From Anthonomus grandis grandis (taxonomy: Eukaryota; Arthropoda; Insecta; Coleoptera; Curculionidae), in assembly GCF_022605725.1 (NCBI RefSeq), contig NC_065562.1, positions 5,084,001 to 5,148,000 of the forward strand: a stretch of DNA of 64,000 bases. Reading direction: 5' to 3'. Each line of letters begins with the position of its first letter. The stretch's first letter is position 1. The position numbers and the translations under genes are program-made. Positions 41,961-53,085 of the stretch are shown here, piece by piece. The notes beneath the pieces are model-generated. The model was given only the letters and a program-made list of their open reading frames with translations, ran no database searches and was not told the origin of the DNA.

Positions 41961-42949
41961 ATTGATTATTAATGAAAAATAAAATATGTATATACTAAGA
42001 GAATATAAGATAAACACTTGTTTTGGTTAAACCAATGGTTTTTTTCATTAATTGCAGTAATAACAACTTTAGATTGAAATGGTTTAATCTGATGTTAGAA
42101 CTATTTATTGTCAGTTTCACACACTTTTTCAGAACTTTTATAGCTTAACTAGGAGAAAGACAAGAGAGATTAAAAATATAGTTCATGTGTCTAAGATAGA
42201 TGAAATATGTTTTAATAAAATTTTTTCAAACAGTATAAATAAATAAATAATGGTTAAGCAAGGTTACCAAGGTAACAAGATACTGAGCATTTTAAACTTT
42301 GATTATCACAACAGCTAAAAATAATCATATTTTTGTCAAAATTCCCTTATTTTACAGCTTTCAAAATTAAAATAAAAATAAACATTAAAAAAGCTAGGTT
42401 AGATGTTAAATATGTTGCGAAAGGCGAACAGAACAGAAAAGATAACCGTTTTCAATTTTGAATTCAGCGCCAAATTATGACACTTGTTCTAACCAATCAA
42501 AACAAAACGTCCCTGTGCTTTTTACTGTAGTCTGTATCGGTACATGTTGAGGCGGGCGGCGCTGTTTTCGCGCGGCCCAGCCATAAGATTCATCTTCTTC
42601 ATCATCTTCTCACGTGTGCACGTGCCAACGAGGACGAAGAGTTACAGATAAGAGCGAATGTGATGGTTAGATACGATTTTTTTTAGTTTAAATTTTTACT
42701 TAGTAACACAATGTAAAAAAAAATTGGTGTTGCACATTGTCTTGGAGGGGCGCGCGGCCACGCGGCCTTATGGAGCAGCCGCCACTGCCGGAGATCTTAT
42801 ACTGAAGAGTACCTCATGTGAACGTCTTCGCTAATACCTACCGTAGATTAAGCGAAACTGATAATTTAAATCATGCAGAGCCTAGAGCGAACAACCAGGA
42901 ACATCCAGCTGAAGTGGATCTGCTGCAAATTTTAAATTAAAAGAGGTCC

Positions 42950-43750
42950 CACCACTAGCACCAGGAAAAAGGCGCAACAACTGCATATAAAATATTTTAT
43001 CTCCATGGACAGTATGGACAGTTCTGCATTTTGAGAAAATATACCCGTTCCACTATGCCCCCGTGCAAGAGCTCGAGGAAAATGACCCTGTTCGAAGAAT
43101 CATTTTTAATGCCGACATAGTAGATAACTCATTTTTACGGACAATTTTGTAGACGGATAAATCCAATTTTTCTCGCGAAGAGATAACTAATTTTCACAAC
43201 CCCACATTATTGGACAGACGAAAAGCCTCATGTAAAGAAACAAATTTCATTCCAACGAAAATTTAATGTAAATGTGTGGATAGATGTAAAAGGCATAGTT
43301 TTAATCGGTCCATATTTTTTGCCAGACAATTTAAATAGTGAAAATTATCTAGAATTTTTGAGAAATAACTTGATAACCTGATATTTTAAATGAAGTGCCT
43401 CTTGATATAAGAGATCAAATAATATACCAAAACGATGGATTATCAGTTAACTGTAAGAGATTTTCCGAACAATCATTTCCGTAACCATCTATAGCCCGAA
43501 ATGGACCGATATTGTGACAAGCTAGATCTCCCGATTTGACCCCCCTCGATTACCATATTTGGCGAAGAATGAAATAACTGGTAGACAATGAAGAAATCCC
43601 AAATCGAGAAAACCTTATCCAAAAAATTAATGCAGCAGCAGAAATAATGAAGGCGGAACTGAGGCTAGGCGTATCCACTACAAAAATGCGATGAAAATTT
43701 CGACGTTGTATTAGAAACGGTAGTTCTCATTTCGAGCATGAGAGTAATTA
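42950..43750 (+). pseudogene. Element J transposase relic
   Basis: Shifted frames read YAPVQELEENDPVRR; ILWTDKSNFSREEITNFHNP (first Asp as TDK); FNVNVWIDVKGIVLIGPYFL with PDNLNSENYLEFL; IYQNDGLSVN (second Asp as ND); ARSPDLTPLDYHIWRRMK (third Asp); and a tail SSHFEHESN*. It belongs to the same superfamily but to a lineage clearly different from A-I. Several stops. Confidence 0.75.
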
Positions 43751-44280
43751 ATTCTTGTAAATACATGTAAATAATTTTTGTTTGTGCATTTTATTAATTC
43801 GTCATATGTATTTTTTGTTAAGAGAAAATTCGCGTCTTTTAATTAACCTACTTTCATATTTACAATTTGTATTTCACATTCCGTATTTTCCTGTGTATTT
43901 TTTTGTTTGTTTACTCGGTGCTAAGAAATCTTCGGTTAGATCTTCAACACTAATTTCTTACTAAAATATATACAAAAGCTTCTTTCTTTACTTTTTTCAC
44001 ATAAAAAAAAAATAATATGCTTATTAAAATCATATTTAAAAATGTAATACTTAATCATTTGTTTTTATTTATTTGTAGGTAAAAATCATAAAAGATGAGT
44101 TTGTCCGTTACGGGGCAACGCAAAGCTACTAAGGAGCAACAACAACAAAAATATAATTTTAAAAACTAAACCACATCTCTAAACTGCTGTCAATAAAAAA
44201 GAAGCAGCATTTTCTGTTGGAATGTGATAAAACAATAAAAAGAATAAAGATAATGGAAGTTTTTGAAAATATTTGAACGA
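43751..44280. other. Inner right TIR of element J and AT-rich DNA
   Basis: 44085-44160 carries TTTGTCCGTTACGGGGCAAC, the inverse of 39345-39380. The remainder has no recognised feature. Confidence 0.5.
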
Positions 44281-45200
44281 ATATCTTATTTACTCTCTAT
44301 GTGGCTGATATGGAAAAGTGTCTTCAAAATTCAAAACTCCAACAGTATGCTGACGATTCCCAGGTATATATTGCTTTTGATACTTCAGGTCTGCATGAGG
44401 CGCAAAATAAAATAAATACTGATCTACAGAGCTTGGCCGTGTTTACTGAGAATCATAACTTAAAACTTAACGCATCAAAATCGTGTGTAATGTTTGTAAC
44501 ACATAACAAGAGTCAGCTGCAAGAGGTTTCAAACAGATTTAAAGTAGTTGTTAATGGCGAATCTGTTCCAGTTGTGACTGAACTGAAAAACGTAATTTAG
44601 GTGTAGTTATTGATTCAAATCTTAACTTTACTTCCCATATTAAAGTCAAACTTCAAGCCGCCTACATCAGATTAAAGGGCCTTTATCAGTATAAGAAAAT
44701 GTTGCCTTCAAAAATAAAATATTGGCTGTGTGATACACTAGTTCTTTCATTACTTGACTATGGGGATATTGTATACGGCGATTCTTTAACTAAATACTTA
44801 TCGAACAAAATACAAAAACTTCAGAATAGTTGCATGAGATATTCATTTAATATTGCCTCTAGAAACCGCATAACTCCATATTTAAATTCTAGTTTAATTC
44901 TGAATATGAGCAATAGAAGGAAAGTCCATATGTTTAATTTAATTTATAAAATAATGAAAACCGGACAGCCTGCAAATTTAAGAAATTTATTTTTTAATCA
45001 AGATATTCCTCATAATACAAGAAATCCCCATTTGCTTAGAATTCCTTTACATAGAACAGCAATCTTTAAAAAATCTTTTTCATATATGGGTATTCGGATG
45101 TGGAATGAACTACCTATTTATATAAAGGAATGTTCGCCTAAAAAATTTATTATAAACTTAAAAAAATATCTCTTAAACACGCAAATTATGGTAACCTAAT
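44280..45200 (+). pseudogene. LINE W, RT active-site half and tail
   Basis: 5'-truncated. QQYADDSQVYIAF (catalytic YADD), LKLNASKSCVMFVTH, a frameshift near 44597, LGVVIDSNLNFTSHI, then 166 open codons: LVLSLLDYGDIVYGD, 'LQNSCMRYSFNI', IPHNTRNPHLLRIPLHR and FSYMGIRMWNELPIYIKE, ending YLLNTQIMVT*. About 430 bp of 3' DNA follows, to a T26 run at 45611-45637. It is inserted in the right TIR of element J. Confidence 0.85.
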
Positions 45201-45610
45201 GTGACCGTATTTTATAAAATGGTATTTTTGTTTTAATTAATGTTCTGCACACCTGATCTTGCTAATTGCAAATATTTACATTAAAATTGAATTCTCATTG
45301 AATTCTCCCTCCGTGCTCGCCCCTATACCGTTCGTTCTCGCTCGTCTTTGGATTCTTTTGTTTTTTTTTTTTGTTTTTCTTTTTGCTCAGCTTCATAGCC
45401 ACTCGCTAGTTCATCGTAAAATGCACATATTGTCTCTTTTGATTTTGGTATGGACCTTATTGTAAATACATAATATTATGTTTTTTAGAAAATAGTTTAT
45501 TTAGGAACACGGGTTGTACAGCACATGTACAAGTAATAATAAATAATAAAACAAGTAATTGTTTTGTATATTCTGTAATAATGTTTAATAATTTTGAATG
45601 GTAATAAAAG

Positions 45611-45637
<27 letters not shown>
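45611..45637. repeat. Poly(T) run
   Basis: About 26 T between LINE W and the outer right TIR of element J. Confidence 0.9.
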
Positions 45638-45641
<4 letters not shown>

Positions 45642-45930
45642 ACCCTTCAAGGTATTCGCCTATAAAGTCCAAGTTAGATATTTCTGAAAGTCATTTTCTA
45701 CTTTCTATTGTTCCACATTTTTTTTAAATCAAATGTAGATCTCAGTACGTGTTTTATATTTATGAAATACACATTCAAAGTTTTATTATAACTTTTATGG
45801 ATCCATCACCAAATTCGATACAATTCGGAAAAACAATGATATCTGGAAAACCGGGTAAACCTCTTATAGCATTAAATATGTTAAAAATGATCTCACCTAT
45901 CAAATTAGCTCACCTATAAAATTGTCTAAA

Positions 45931-47196
45931 ATTTGTTAAAGTATAAAGCCCAGTTTGAATATATATTTTATTCGTAATAATGTTCTGCGTCGTTCATCGC
46001 CGGACACCTAGTGCGGTAGCAACCTCTTTCTAGACATCCTTAAAGTATAATTAATCATAATTATACTTTAAGGTGTTATATTTTCTTATTTTCTGTGTAT
46101 TCCCTCGAGTGCCTTACACGATCATAAAATTCCTTCTTTTTTAAAATTTTGATAATCTGGGCATTTGAATTTATACATATTCTTAGTGATGAGAGGTCTG
46201 TGGCCACGCAAGGAGGCTTTGACTTCAAATTTAATATAAAATTATGCAAAAATAGTTCAAAATACTAATAGGATTTTGTACTATTTAAAAATTTGTATTA
46301 AACTCTTACAATTTAAATGGCCAAATGCCTCGGACCACCATACAGTCTCCCCATTATAAGGATTTTTGCATTTAAATTGAGACATTATTTTAACATGTTA
46401 TTTAATTTAAAATATTATGATAGTTCATACAAATAGGAGATAAATATTTGGCAAGTTCAGTTCATTTAAGAAATATCAATTGTTTCTTTTTTTTTTCTTA
46501 AAATGCACAATTAGGAAACATATTAGTGAAAGCATTTTACAAATTGAGAGCAATACAGCTTAGTAAAAAATTATCAAATAAAAATAATGATTTTTGAAAT
46601 TTTATGAGATTTTAAACTTAACTTTCAAGTGAGTACATATTTTTATCGTACGTGTCCCAATATATTTTAATATTTTTAAGTATTTCATCTATAACAGTTT
46701 TTCTTTTGTTTTATTGTATTTTACTATATTTTGTATATTTTTTTAAATATTTTTTACCAAATTTAACCAAAAAAGAAAATTATCACTATAATTTTTAATA
46801 GTTTTTTTAATGATCATAGTGGGTTCCAATATTGTAACAACCTGAGTTGAAAATTTGCCTTATTAGAAGTATCTATGTAGGTGTCTTATCTAAATAAACT
46901 TAATTGATATTTATTTTTACACTACTTAATATTTGATATTTAACCTTTTTTATTTCGTCTAATATTTTAGACGTTTTTTTCGTCTAATATTTTCGTCTCG
47001 AAATGTATAAAAGATTTTTGTCGAGAAAATATAATATTGGATGACAAAATCTAACATGTATTTAAAAAAATATATAATTTTTTGCTTCTTCTGAAAATAA
47101 TTTTTAGCACTTAGATCACATTGCTCCACGAGTTTTCATTGATGTAAGTACTTTTAACGATAAATGTACATATAAAAAAAATAATAATTTACTTAC
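45931..47196. other. Intron DNA with one palindrome
   Basis: AT-rich. Contains a 15-bp perfect inverted repeat CCTTAAAGTATAATT / AATTATACTTTAAGG (46038-46052 and 46059-46073) and short TTTTCGTCTAATATT repeats near 46955-46995. Nothing else recognised. Confidence 0.5.
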
Positions 47197-47438
47197 ATTT
47201 TCAGGATCCTTATTTAAACATGCCTCTACAAAATCCTTAAACTGTTTGCTGTAGCTGCCAGTCAATTGAGGCGGATTATTTTTTGGGATTAAAAACAGCA
47301 CACGCATCGGATGAAGTTCAGAATTAGGTGGCTCGCCTTTGGCCAATTCTATCGCGGTAATTCCCAACGACCAGATATCGGCTTTTGAATCGTAAGCAGA
47401 TTGCTTGATCACTTCTGGCGCCATCCAAAATGGTGTAC
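47197..47438 (-). CDS. GckIII: GckIII kinase exon: APE motif and C-lobe
   Basis: Begins with the last two bases of the Gly codon, after acceptor TTTAAG, and ends at GAAAAT|GTAAGT in phase 0. It encodes 'TPFWMAPEVIKQSAYDSKAD', 'IWSLGITAIELAKGEPP', then 'MRVLFLIPKNNPP', all diagnostic of GCK-III kinases: the APE motif closing the activation segment, the C-lobe helices and the D of DIWSLG. It stops within the CLNKDPEN motif, and the next exon begins with RPTAKELL, as in homologues. The intron to the upstream exon is the shortest of the gene (1285 bp) and contains one solo mariner end. The downstream intron is 11.2 kb and holds elements J and H. Confidence 0.95.
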
Positions 47439-48723
47439 CTTAAATTTTAGAAACATTGAATAATTTTGTGTTTTTGTATACTGCCTGTTCCAAATTCGAG
47501 GGTAATAATTGGGATCTCAGAAACCATAGACAGTATAGAACTGGTTACTTTAGGACGAAGTTACATAATTTGCTGCTTATCAAAATTCGGGTTTAATCTT
47601 AGAACATTTAATACACTAGAATAAACATTGGCTGCTTTGGATTGAGCGCAATATCTACACAGGGGGCAGAGGGGATTTTTTGTTGATAAACTTCCTTTAT
47701 ATTCCATGTTGCCAGTGATTAATCAATTTTAACAGAAGAAAATAAAGTGATATAATAAATTATTATAATTAGCAGAAACTGAGTTGCATTCATGCGATAC
47801 ATCGTTAAAACGATAATTAAAAGGACTATTTAAATCTACTATAATCCAAAAAGGAATTATGTTTGTAAGAAAAAAGTTGACAACGGTCACCAAAAATAGT
47901 TTAAGGGACCTATTTTTTTTCATCTTTTATGGTTTTGAAGATCCCAATGGTCACTCTTCAATTTGGAACCGCTCATACATAGATAATTTTTAAGAAAGTT
48001 TTCAAGCTTTTAACATTTTTAAATTCAAAACGGAACGATTCAAGAGAAGTTATTATTAACTGTATAAAAGCCTAAACCATTTCGATGACATTTATCAACG
48101 CCGTTATAAAATTCCAATTCCAATTTAAGCAATTTATTATTATGCAGCAATTTAGTTGAACCAGCAAACAAATTCTTTCTAATATTTTTTTTAGTTATTA
48201 TAATATGTTACAGGGTGTTTCACTAGGAAGGTGAGGTACCATATTCCAGCAATAAATTTACAGTTGTTTTGGGAAAAAAACGGTTGATAACAGGAGACTA
48301 GAAAATAAATTCTAAACACTTCAATAGGGCATATACATATTATACATAACGGCAAAATTATTTATAATTTTGGCTTAACTCAACTGAATTTGATAAACTT
48401 AGTCTCATTTATGAATAAAAGGTTTGGTAGTGAAAATGAAATAATCGATACATCGAATTCCATATTTATCGCTACAAGCAATCCCTGTAATATTAATTTT
48501 ACGTAGGTAATTCGTTAGGGTAACTTAGGACTAAATAGAATAGGATGATAATGCTTTAAGTAATTCAGAAAACTTTTTTTTAATTTTGAATGTAAAAATA
48601 GTACCATGATTGCTAAACATTAAATTGGCAATCCATATTTGATAGATGAAGCCTGAATTATTAAGCAGTCTTTAGTAAAAAAGAAAAAGTGCTAGATTAG
48701 CATTAGATATTAGATTAACTTAC
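47439..48723. other. Short kinase intron with solo mariner end
   Basis: TTA|CAGGGTGTTTCACTAGGAAG at 48211 is a mariner-type left end with no partner. The rest is AT-rich intron, with 3' splice signals at 47439 and the donor at 48723. Confidence 0.55.
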
Positions 48724-48991
48724 CGACAAATGTATTCCTTTTGCTAGTAGTATTCGTCAGCTGCCCGGCTACACCAAAATCTGCTAATTTAACATCGCCC
48801 ATTTCGCTGAGTAAAACGTTAGCTGCTTTGATATCCCTATGAAGTTTTCGTTCGCTATGTAAGTAATCCAATCCCTTTAGAACTTCTCTTAGAATAATGG
48901 CAATGTGCATTTCTTCAAAATTCCCTGCTTTCATTAAATCCAATGCGGATCCGCCTCCAAGGTATTCCATAATGATCCATAGTTTAGTTCC
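48724..48991 (-). CDS. GckIII: GckIII kinase exon: hinge, HRD, DFG, activation loop
   Basis: Starts after TTAG at 48992-48995 and ends at GTCG|GTAAGT (phase 1). It encodes 'GTKLWIIMEYLGGGSALDL' (hinge), 'LHRDIKAANVLL' (HRD catalytic loop, with K and N for substrate and Mg2+), 'DVKLADFGVAG' (DFG) and the activation segment up to 'KRNTFVG'. The Thr of NTF sits where GCK-III kinases carry their activating T-loop phosphothreonine. The exon joins in frame to the next one (47438), which completes the Gly codon and continues TPFWMAPE. All catalytic residues expected of an active kinase are present. Confidence 0.95.
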
Positions 48992-49822
48992 CTAATTATC
49001 ATTTATGATTAATTTTATAAAATTCTTCAGTGCTCTGGGATATTAAAATGTTGCTTTTAAATATAATATTTTCTTATTCTATTCTATAACAATTCAAGAC
49101 GTAAAACTGACGTCGAAACGTGGCCATTTAAATAAATGTTGCTTTCCGGCTAGACCTTTTTTGTGTTGTGACCTAGATTAGGACACTATTTTCCTCTTAT
49201 ATTAATAATAGCGTCTCCAGAAGATATCTTGTGCTATTAAGGAATATTAGTATATATTTATCATTGACTTTGTCAACAACTCCCCTAAACTTTTACCTAA
49301 ACCTTATGGAATTTTGCACAAATTATCTGTTTTTGCATTGCAATGTTTTGAATTGAGTTTTTTTGAAAAAACTTTTTGGAAAATTGTTGGGTCTTAAATT
49401 GCTCAAGCACTAGCTTTATTATTAAATTTATTACTTATAAACGGTTAAAATCAGTGAGAAGATTCATTGCGAGGTTGGTCATTATAACACGAAGTTTTTA
49501 ATTTTTACATGGACCTTTCATGATTAAGGATATTTAAAATTAACTAAAGATTCTCACTATTCACAGAACAACATTCCAAATTAAAACAATTTTGTAACCT
49601 GTGCGAAAGCGATTGACGTCTGTCAGCTTATGAAATTGCATTACTAATAAATGTGAGTAAAAAGGATGAAAACTACTAGTTGCAAAAAACAAATACCTAA
49701 AATTATCCTTAGAGCTTTTTTATATTATGTTCATCTCTCGATTTGACAAGTAAATGCTGGTGAAGCACATATTCAATTCATTGGTTAACTTTTCTTGACT
49801 GGTACATTAATTTTAAAAATGT
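48992..49822. other. Intron DNA, unassigned
   Basis: AT-rich. 49105-49135 contains ACTGACGTCGAAACGTGGCC, similar to a motif widespread in arthropod repeats. No coding signal. Confidence 0.4.
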
Positions 49823-50092
49823 ATACATGGTGTTACAGAATAAGATGCTGATCCTTAAGGGTGTTAATCCTTAGGTAATTTTAAGAAAAAAATTTCAAAT
49901 AAAGCTATGTCCTAAACCCCTTAACTTTTGAACTACAATGTTAAAATCTTTAAAACGTTTTTCATCAAAACTTTTTTATATTTATTTTATACAAACCTGT
50001 TTTTATTTTTGTTCACGTATTGTTTTTTAAACTTAATGGTAAAATAATGTATGTATAATATATGCATAAAAATGTTTTTATGTTTTTTCCGC

Positions 50093-52384
50093 AGTAATCG
50101 CATGTCAGGTCGAATTTTGAATATTACCATAGGAGCTGTATATATCCCACCCAATTCGTCAGCACAATCTTATATGGTTCTTTCTGAAACATTGGACTCA
50201 CTCGCTCCTCGTATGCCGAATTCTACCCTGCATAATATGGGTGACTTCAATTTGCCTGGTATATGGAAAAGAAGCAGCTTTATCTCCACAGTATCAACAA
50301 ATAGAACTCGACCTAAAGAAGCGTTGAGCACACAACTTATGTCAAAGACATATAATTTCCAATTTCCATAACTTATTTCAACTTAACTTATACCTAACCT
50401 CACACAGACGCCTTCTCTATTTGGTGTTGAAATAAGACCCGTCAACAGATGTCAAACAAGCAGACATTATTTTTTGGTTCCTAAAGTTGTTCACCTATCG
50501 CTATGTATTAAGTTAAATAGTTGCCTTGTGAAGGTCGAAGAGGGTCTCGGCTTTAATGGATTCTCCCGGAATTTTAAGTCTGCCAATTTTCAAGAGAATG
50601 CAAGGTTTTCGGATCAGTTTGACTGGGACTTTTTACTTTTGAATAGGCCTCTAAAAGCAATGCTACATATTTTTTATGAAATTATCTTTATTGCAATTGA
50701 TATATTTGTACCTCTAAAAAATACTCGGCTAGAAAATTCCCAGTGTGGTTTTCAAAATGCACAAAAAAATATAAACAAAGACAGGAGTTTTCTAGTTTGA
50801 GACCGCTATGCAAGAATCTGAAACAAGAATGTTACACATAGCATATTTATTGCACTGGAGCAGCTATTGGCGCTAACATACATAAATTTTGGTTATTTTT
50901 TAATCATAAAAGGAAAAATAGCTCTTTTCCAAATACACTAAGATATTTGGACAAGACAAGTTGTGCTGGAGAGGAGATTGCAAACATGTTTGCTGATTAT
51001 TTCTCTACAGAATACTTACACCATAGTGTTAATGTCCCCACCCATGAATTATCTGCATCCAATACCCATATCCTTCACCTTCACATGAGAATATCAGATA
51101 TATTTACTAAACTCTCATCCTTGATTATTAACAAGAGTTCTGGACTCGACAGTGGGGCTATTTTATTCTTAAAAAAATGTAGCTTTAATCACTCCAGACC
51201 CTTATATATCACATCTTCAACCTCTCCCTTCAAACTGGAATGTTCCTAGACTACTAGAAAGAGAGTTTCCTAAAACCTATTCAAGTCAGGCATCAAAACC
51301 AATGATACCAACTATCGTCCCATCAGTATACTCAGTGCATTTCTTAAAGTATTTGAAAGCTTAGTATGTGACATCATCACCCCCCTTCTTGAACCTCTAC
51401 TAACTGATCAGCAGTATGGACTTACATCATGCAAATCTACGAAGCTGAACCTTCTTACTCAGGTGGACTTATTGTTGGATGCCTTGGAGAAGGGATATCA
51501 AGTGGATACTATATACGCAGATTTCTCCAAGGCGTTCGACAAGGTACCTCACAATATTTTGTTACATAAACTAAAAATGATTGGTATTGATGAAACTTTA
51601 TTGTCCTGGTTCAAGAGCTATTTATCTGATCGTAGACTGATTGTTAAAATTGGTAATTTTCTATCTAAAACTATTCAGGTTCCACCTGGAGTGCCTCAAG
51701 GCTCTCATCTCACGCCACTTCTTTTTAATATTTTTATCAATGATATAGATGAATGCTTCACTAGCTGCCTATTTTTATCGTTTGCCGATGATCTGAAATT
51801 GACCTGTATAATTGAATCCCCTAATGATTGTGGTGACAAATTATAATATGATCTAAATAATTTGGTAGTTTGGTGTGAAGGAAATGGTATGGAACTTAAT
51901 CCAGCTATTAAATGTAAAATAATGACCTTTTCTGGTTCTAGAAATACTATTAATTTTGACTACAAGATCGATCGCTATACCCTTGAAAAAGCTCCTCTTT
52001 TTAAAAAAGTGGGTGTCACTTTCTATACAAGCTTTCTTCTATACAAGTTTTATCATCACTTAGATAGTGTTATCAATAATGCTTTCCGGATGCTTGGTTT
52101 TGTTGCGAGATGTACTCAAGACTTCACAAATATTGCCGCTTTGAAAACACTCTACTGTGCCCTGGTCCGTCCTAATCTGGAGTATACCTCCTGTGTGTGG
52201 TCTCCTTCCTATGGGGTACATATTGATGCCCTTCAACTAGTTGAACACAAATTTTTAAAACAAATTGCATATATATTGAAAATATTGGATAATTACAATG
52301 ATGCAGATATACTTGATATGCTACACATGGCTCCCATCACTATCCGCTATAAGAGGAGGGATCTTTTTACTTTTTACAACAATA
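50093..52384 (+). pseudogene. LINE K ORF2 (endonuclease and RT), split by LINE L
   Basis: Endonuclease remnant with GAVYIPPNSSAQSYM and HNMGDFNLPGIW (GDFN motif). Linker 50400-51440 with shifts (NKSSGLDSGAILFLKKCSF). RT: DTIYADFSKAFDKVPHNILL (catalytic D), 'PGVPQGSHLTPLLFNIFI', LSFADDLKLT (FADD), then AALKTLYCALVRPNLEYTSC. It breaks off at RRDLFTFYNN, where LINE L is inserted, and resumes in frame at 56041 (ILHGKSGDSELLQKIKIH). Defects include frameshifts and a TAA at 51846. Confidence 0.85.
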
Positions 52385-53085
52385 CGGCGGGCGACGATGA
52401 CTCTTCAAAAGTCGCTTCCCAAAAATCTTGCAAATATTGCCTAAAAACAGTAGTGGATACAGTTGCAAAGTGTGTAAATTGCGAAGAATCATTCCATACA
52501 TCGTGTGCGTTAAGGGTGCCCGGATTGATAGCAGTAGGGAAAAATAATCTCGTAAAATGTTGCGGAAGCAACATTGAGGTTATGACAGGTGAAAGGGTCC
52601 GAAAACTGTTGGAAGCCAAAGAAGAAGTGCTTAGGGGTAAGGATGAAATCATATCAGAGCCAAGGGCAAATGAAATCTTATTATACAAAAATATTAAGCT
52701 GCTTAAAGAAAAAATTGAAATATTAAACAGTAAACACGATAAAAATAAAACTGGCAACATTGGAACCGGCTTGGTGCCAAATATCATGCCAAAATTCTCA
52801 TCGCTGCACGTAACCAGATTAGCCCCTGGTACGAAGCCGGAGGAGCTGCAGGCCTTCCTTCAACCACATTTTCCAGAAGTAAAGTGCGAAGAGCATGTAT
52901 CAAAGCACCCGGATATTTACTCCTCTATGAAAGTCACAAACAGGATGACTTTAGAAATGAATGGCGTCGTGAGGTGTGGCCAACTGGGGCCATGATCACC
53001 AGGTTTTTTGTAAAAAAAAAGGGTGCTACCAACTCAGGCGGATCCTTAGACCAGACGAAACATCAGGCTACCACTCTACATTTAT
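52385..53085 (+). pseudogene. LINE L ORF1 with PHD-like finger
   Basis: CKYCLKTVVDTVAKCVNCEE followed by SFHTSCALR and VKCCG forms a C2-C2-HC-CC array like a PHD/zf-treble finger. Then a charged coiled coil ('AKEEVLRGKDEIIS', 'IKLLKEKIEILNSKHDKNKT') and an RRM-like C-terminal end (SSLHVTRLAPGTKPEELQAF; after a frameshift near 52930, EVWPTGAMITRFFVKKKGA). This ORF1 layout (PHD finger, coiled coil, 'WP.G..V..FF') is known in insect Jockey/CR1-group LINEs. The first 5' codons are missing; the frame is open through the junction with LINE K. Confidence 0.8.

Larger units (their letters stand above)
39554..42787. mobile_element. hAT-like element Q
   Basis: The ends are CAGTGGCG (39554) and CGCCACTG (42787). 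The 8-bp flanks TCGGAGAT (39546-39553) and CCGGAGAT (42788-42795) agree at 7 of 8. A GC-rich patch lies just inside the right end (GCGCGCGGCCACGCGGCC), contrasting with the AT-rich interior. Contents: a hAT C-terminal relic (minus), a SWIM-finger frame (plus) and a LINE fragment (minus). 40860-41550 and 41961-42787 hold no recognisable feature. Confidence 0.75.
39010..45930 (+). mobile_element. Mariner-like element J, old and split
   Basis: The left TIR, about 39030-39385, matches inversely 45640-45920 (shared AGGTGAGATxATTTTxAAC, CCATAAAAGTTATAATAAAA, AAAACACGTACTGA, TATCTAACTT) and, further in, 44085-44160 (GTTTGTCCG...CGG.GCAACG). LINE W sits between these two parts of the right TIR. The exact outer ends are eroded (possibly TACTGGGTG at 39010). 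Inside are a hAT element (39554-42787) and a transposase relic (42950-43750). Confidence 0.7.

Noticed and set aside
45931..47196. CRISPR-like or satellite arrays in AT-rich introns
   Set aside because: No regularly spaced repeats; the genome is eukaryotic.
49105..49140. A further hammerhead at ACTGACGTCGAAACGTGG
   Set aside because: Stem II and the CTGATGA core are absent.
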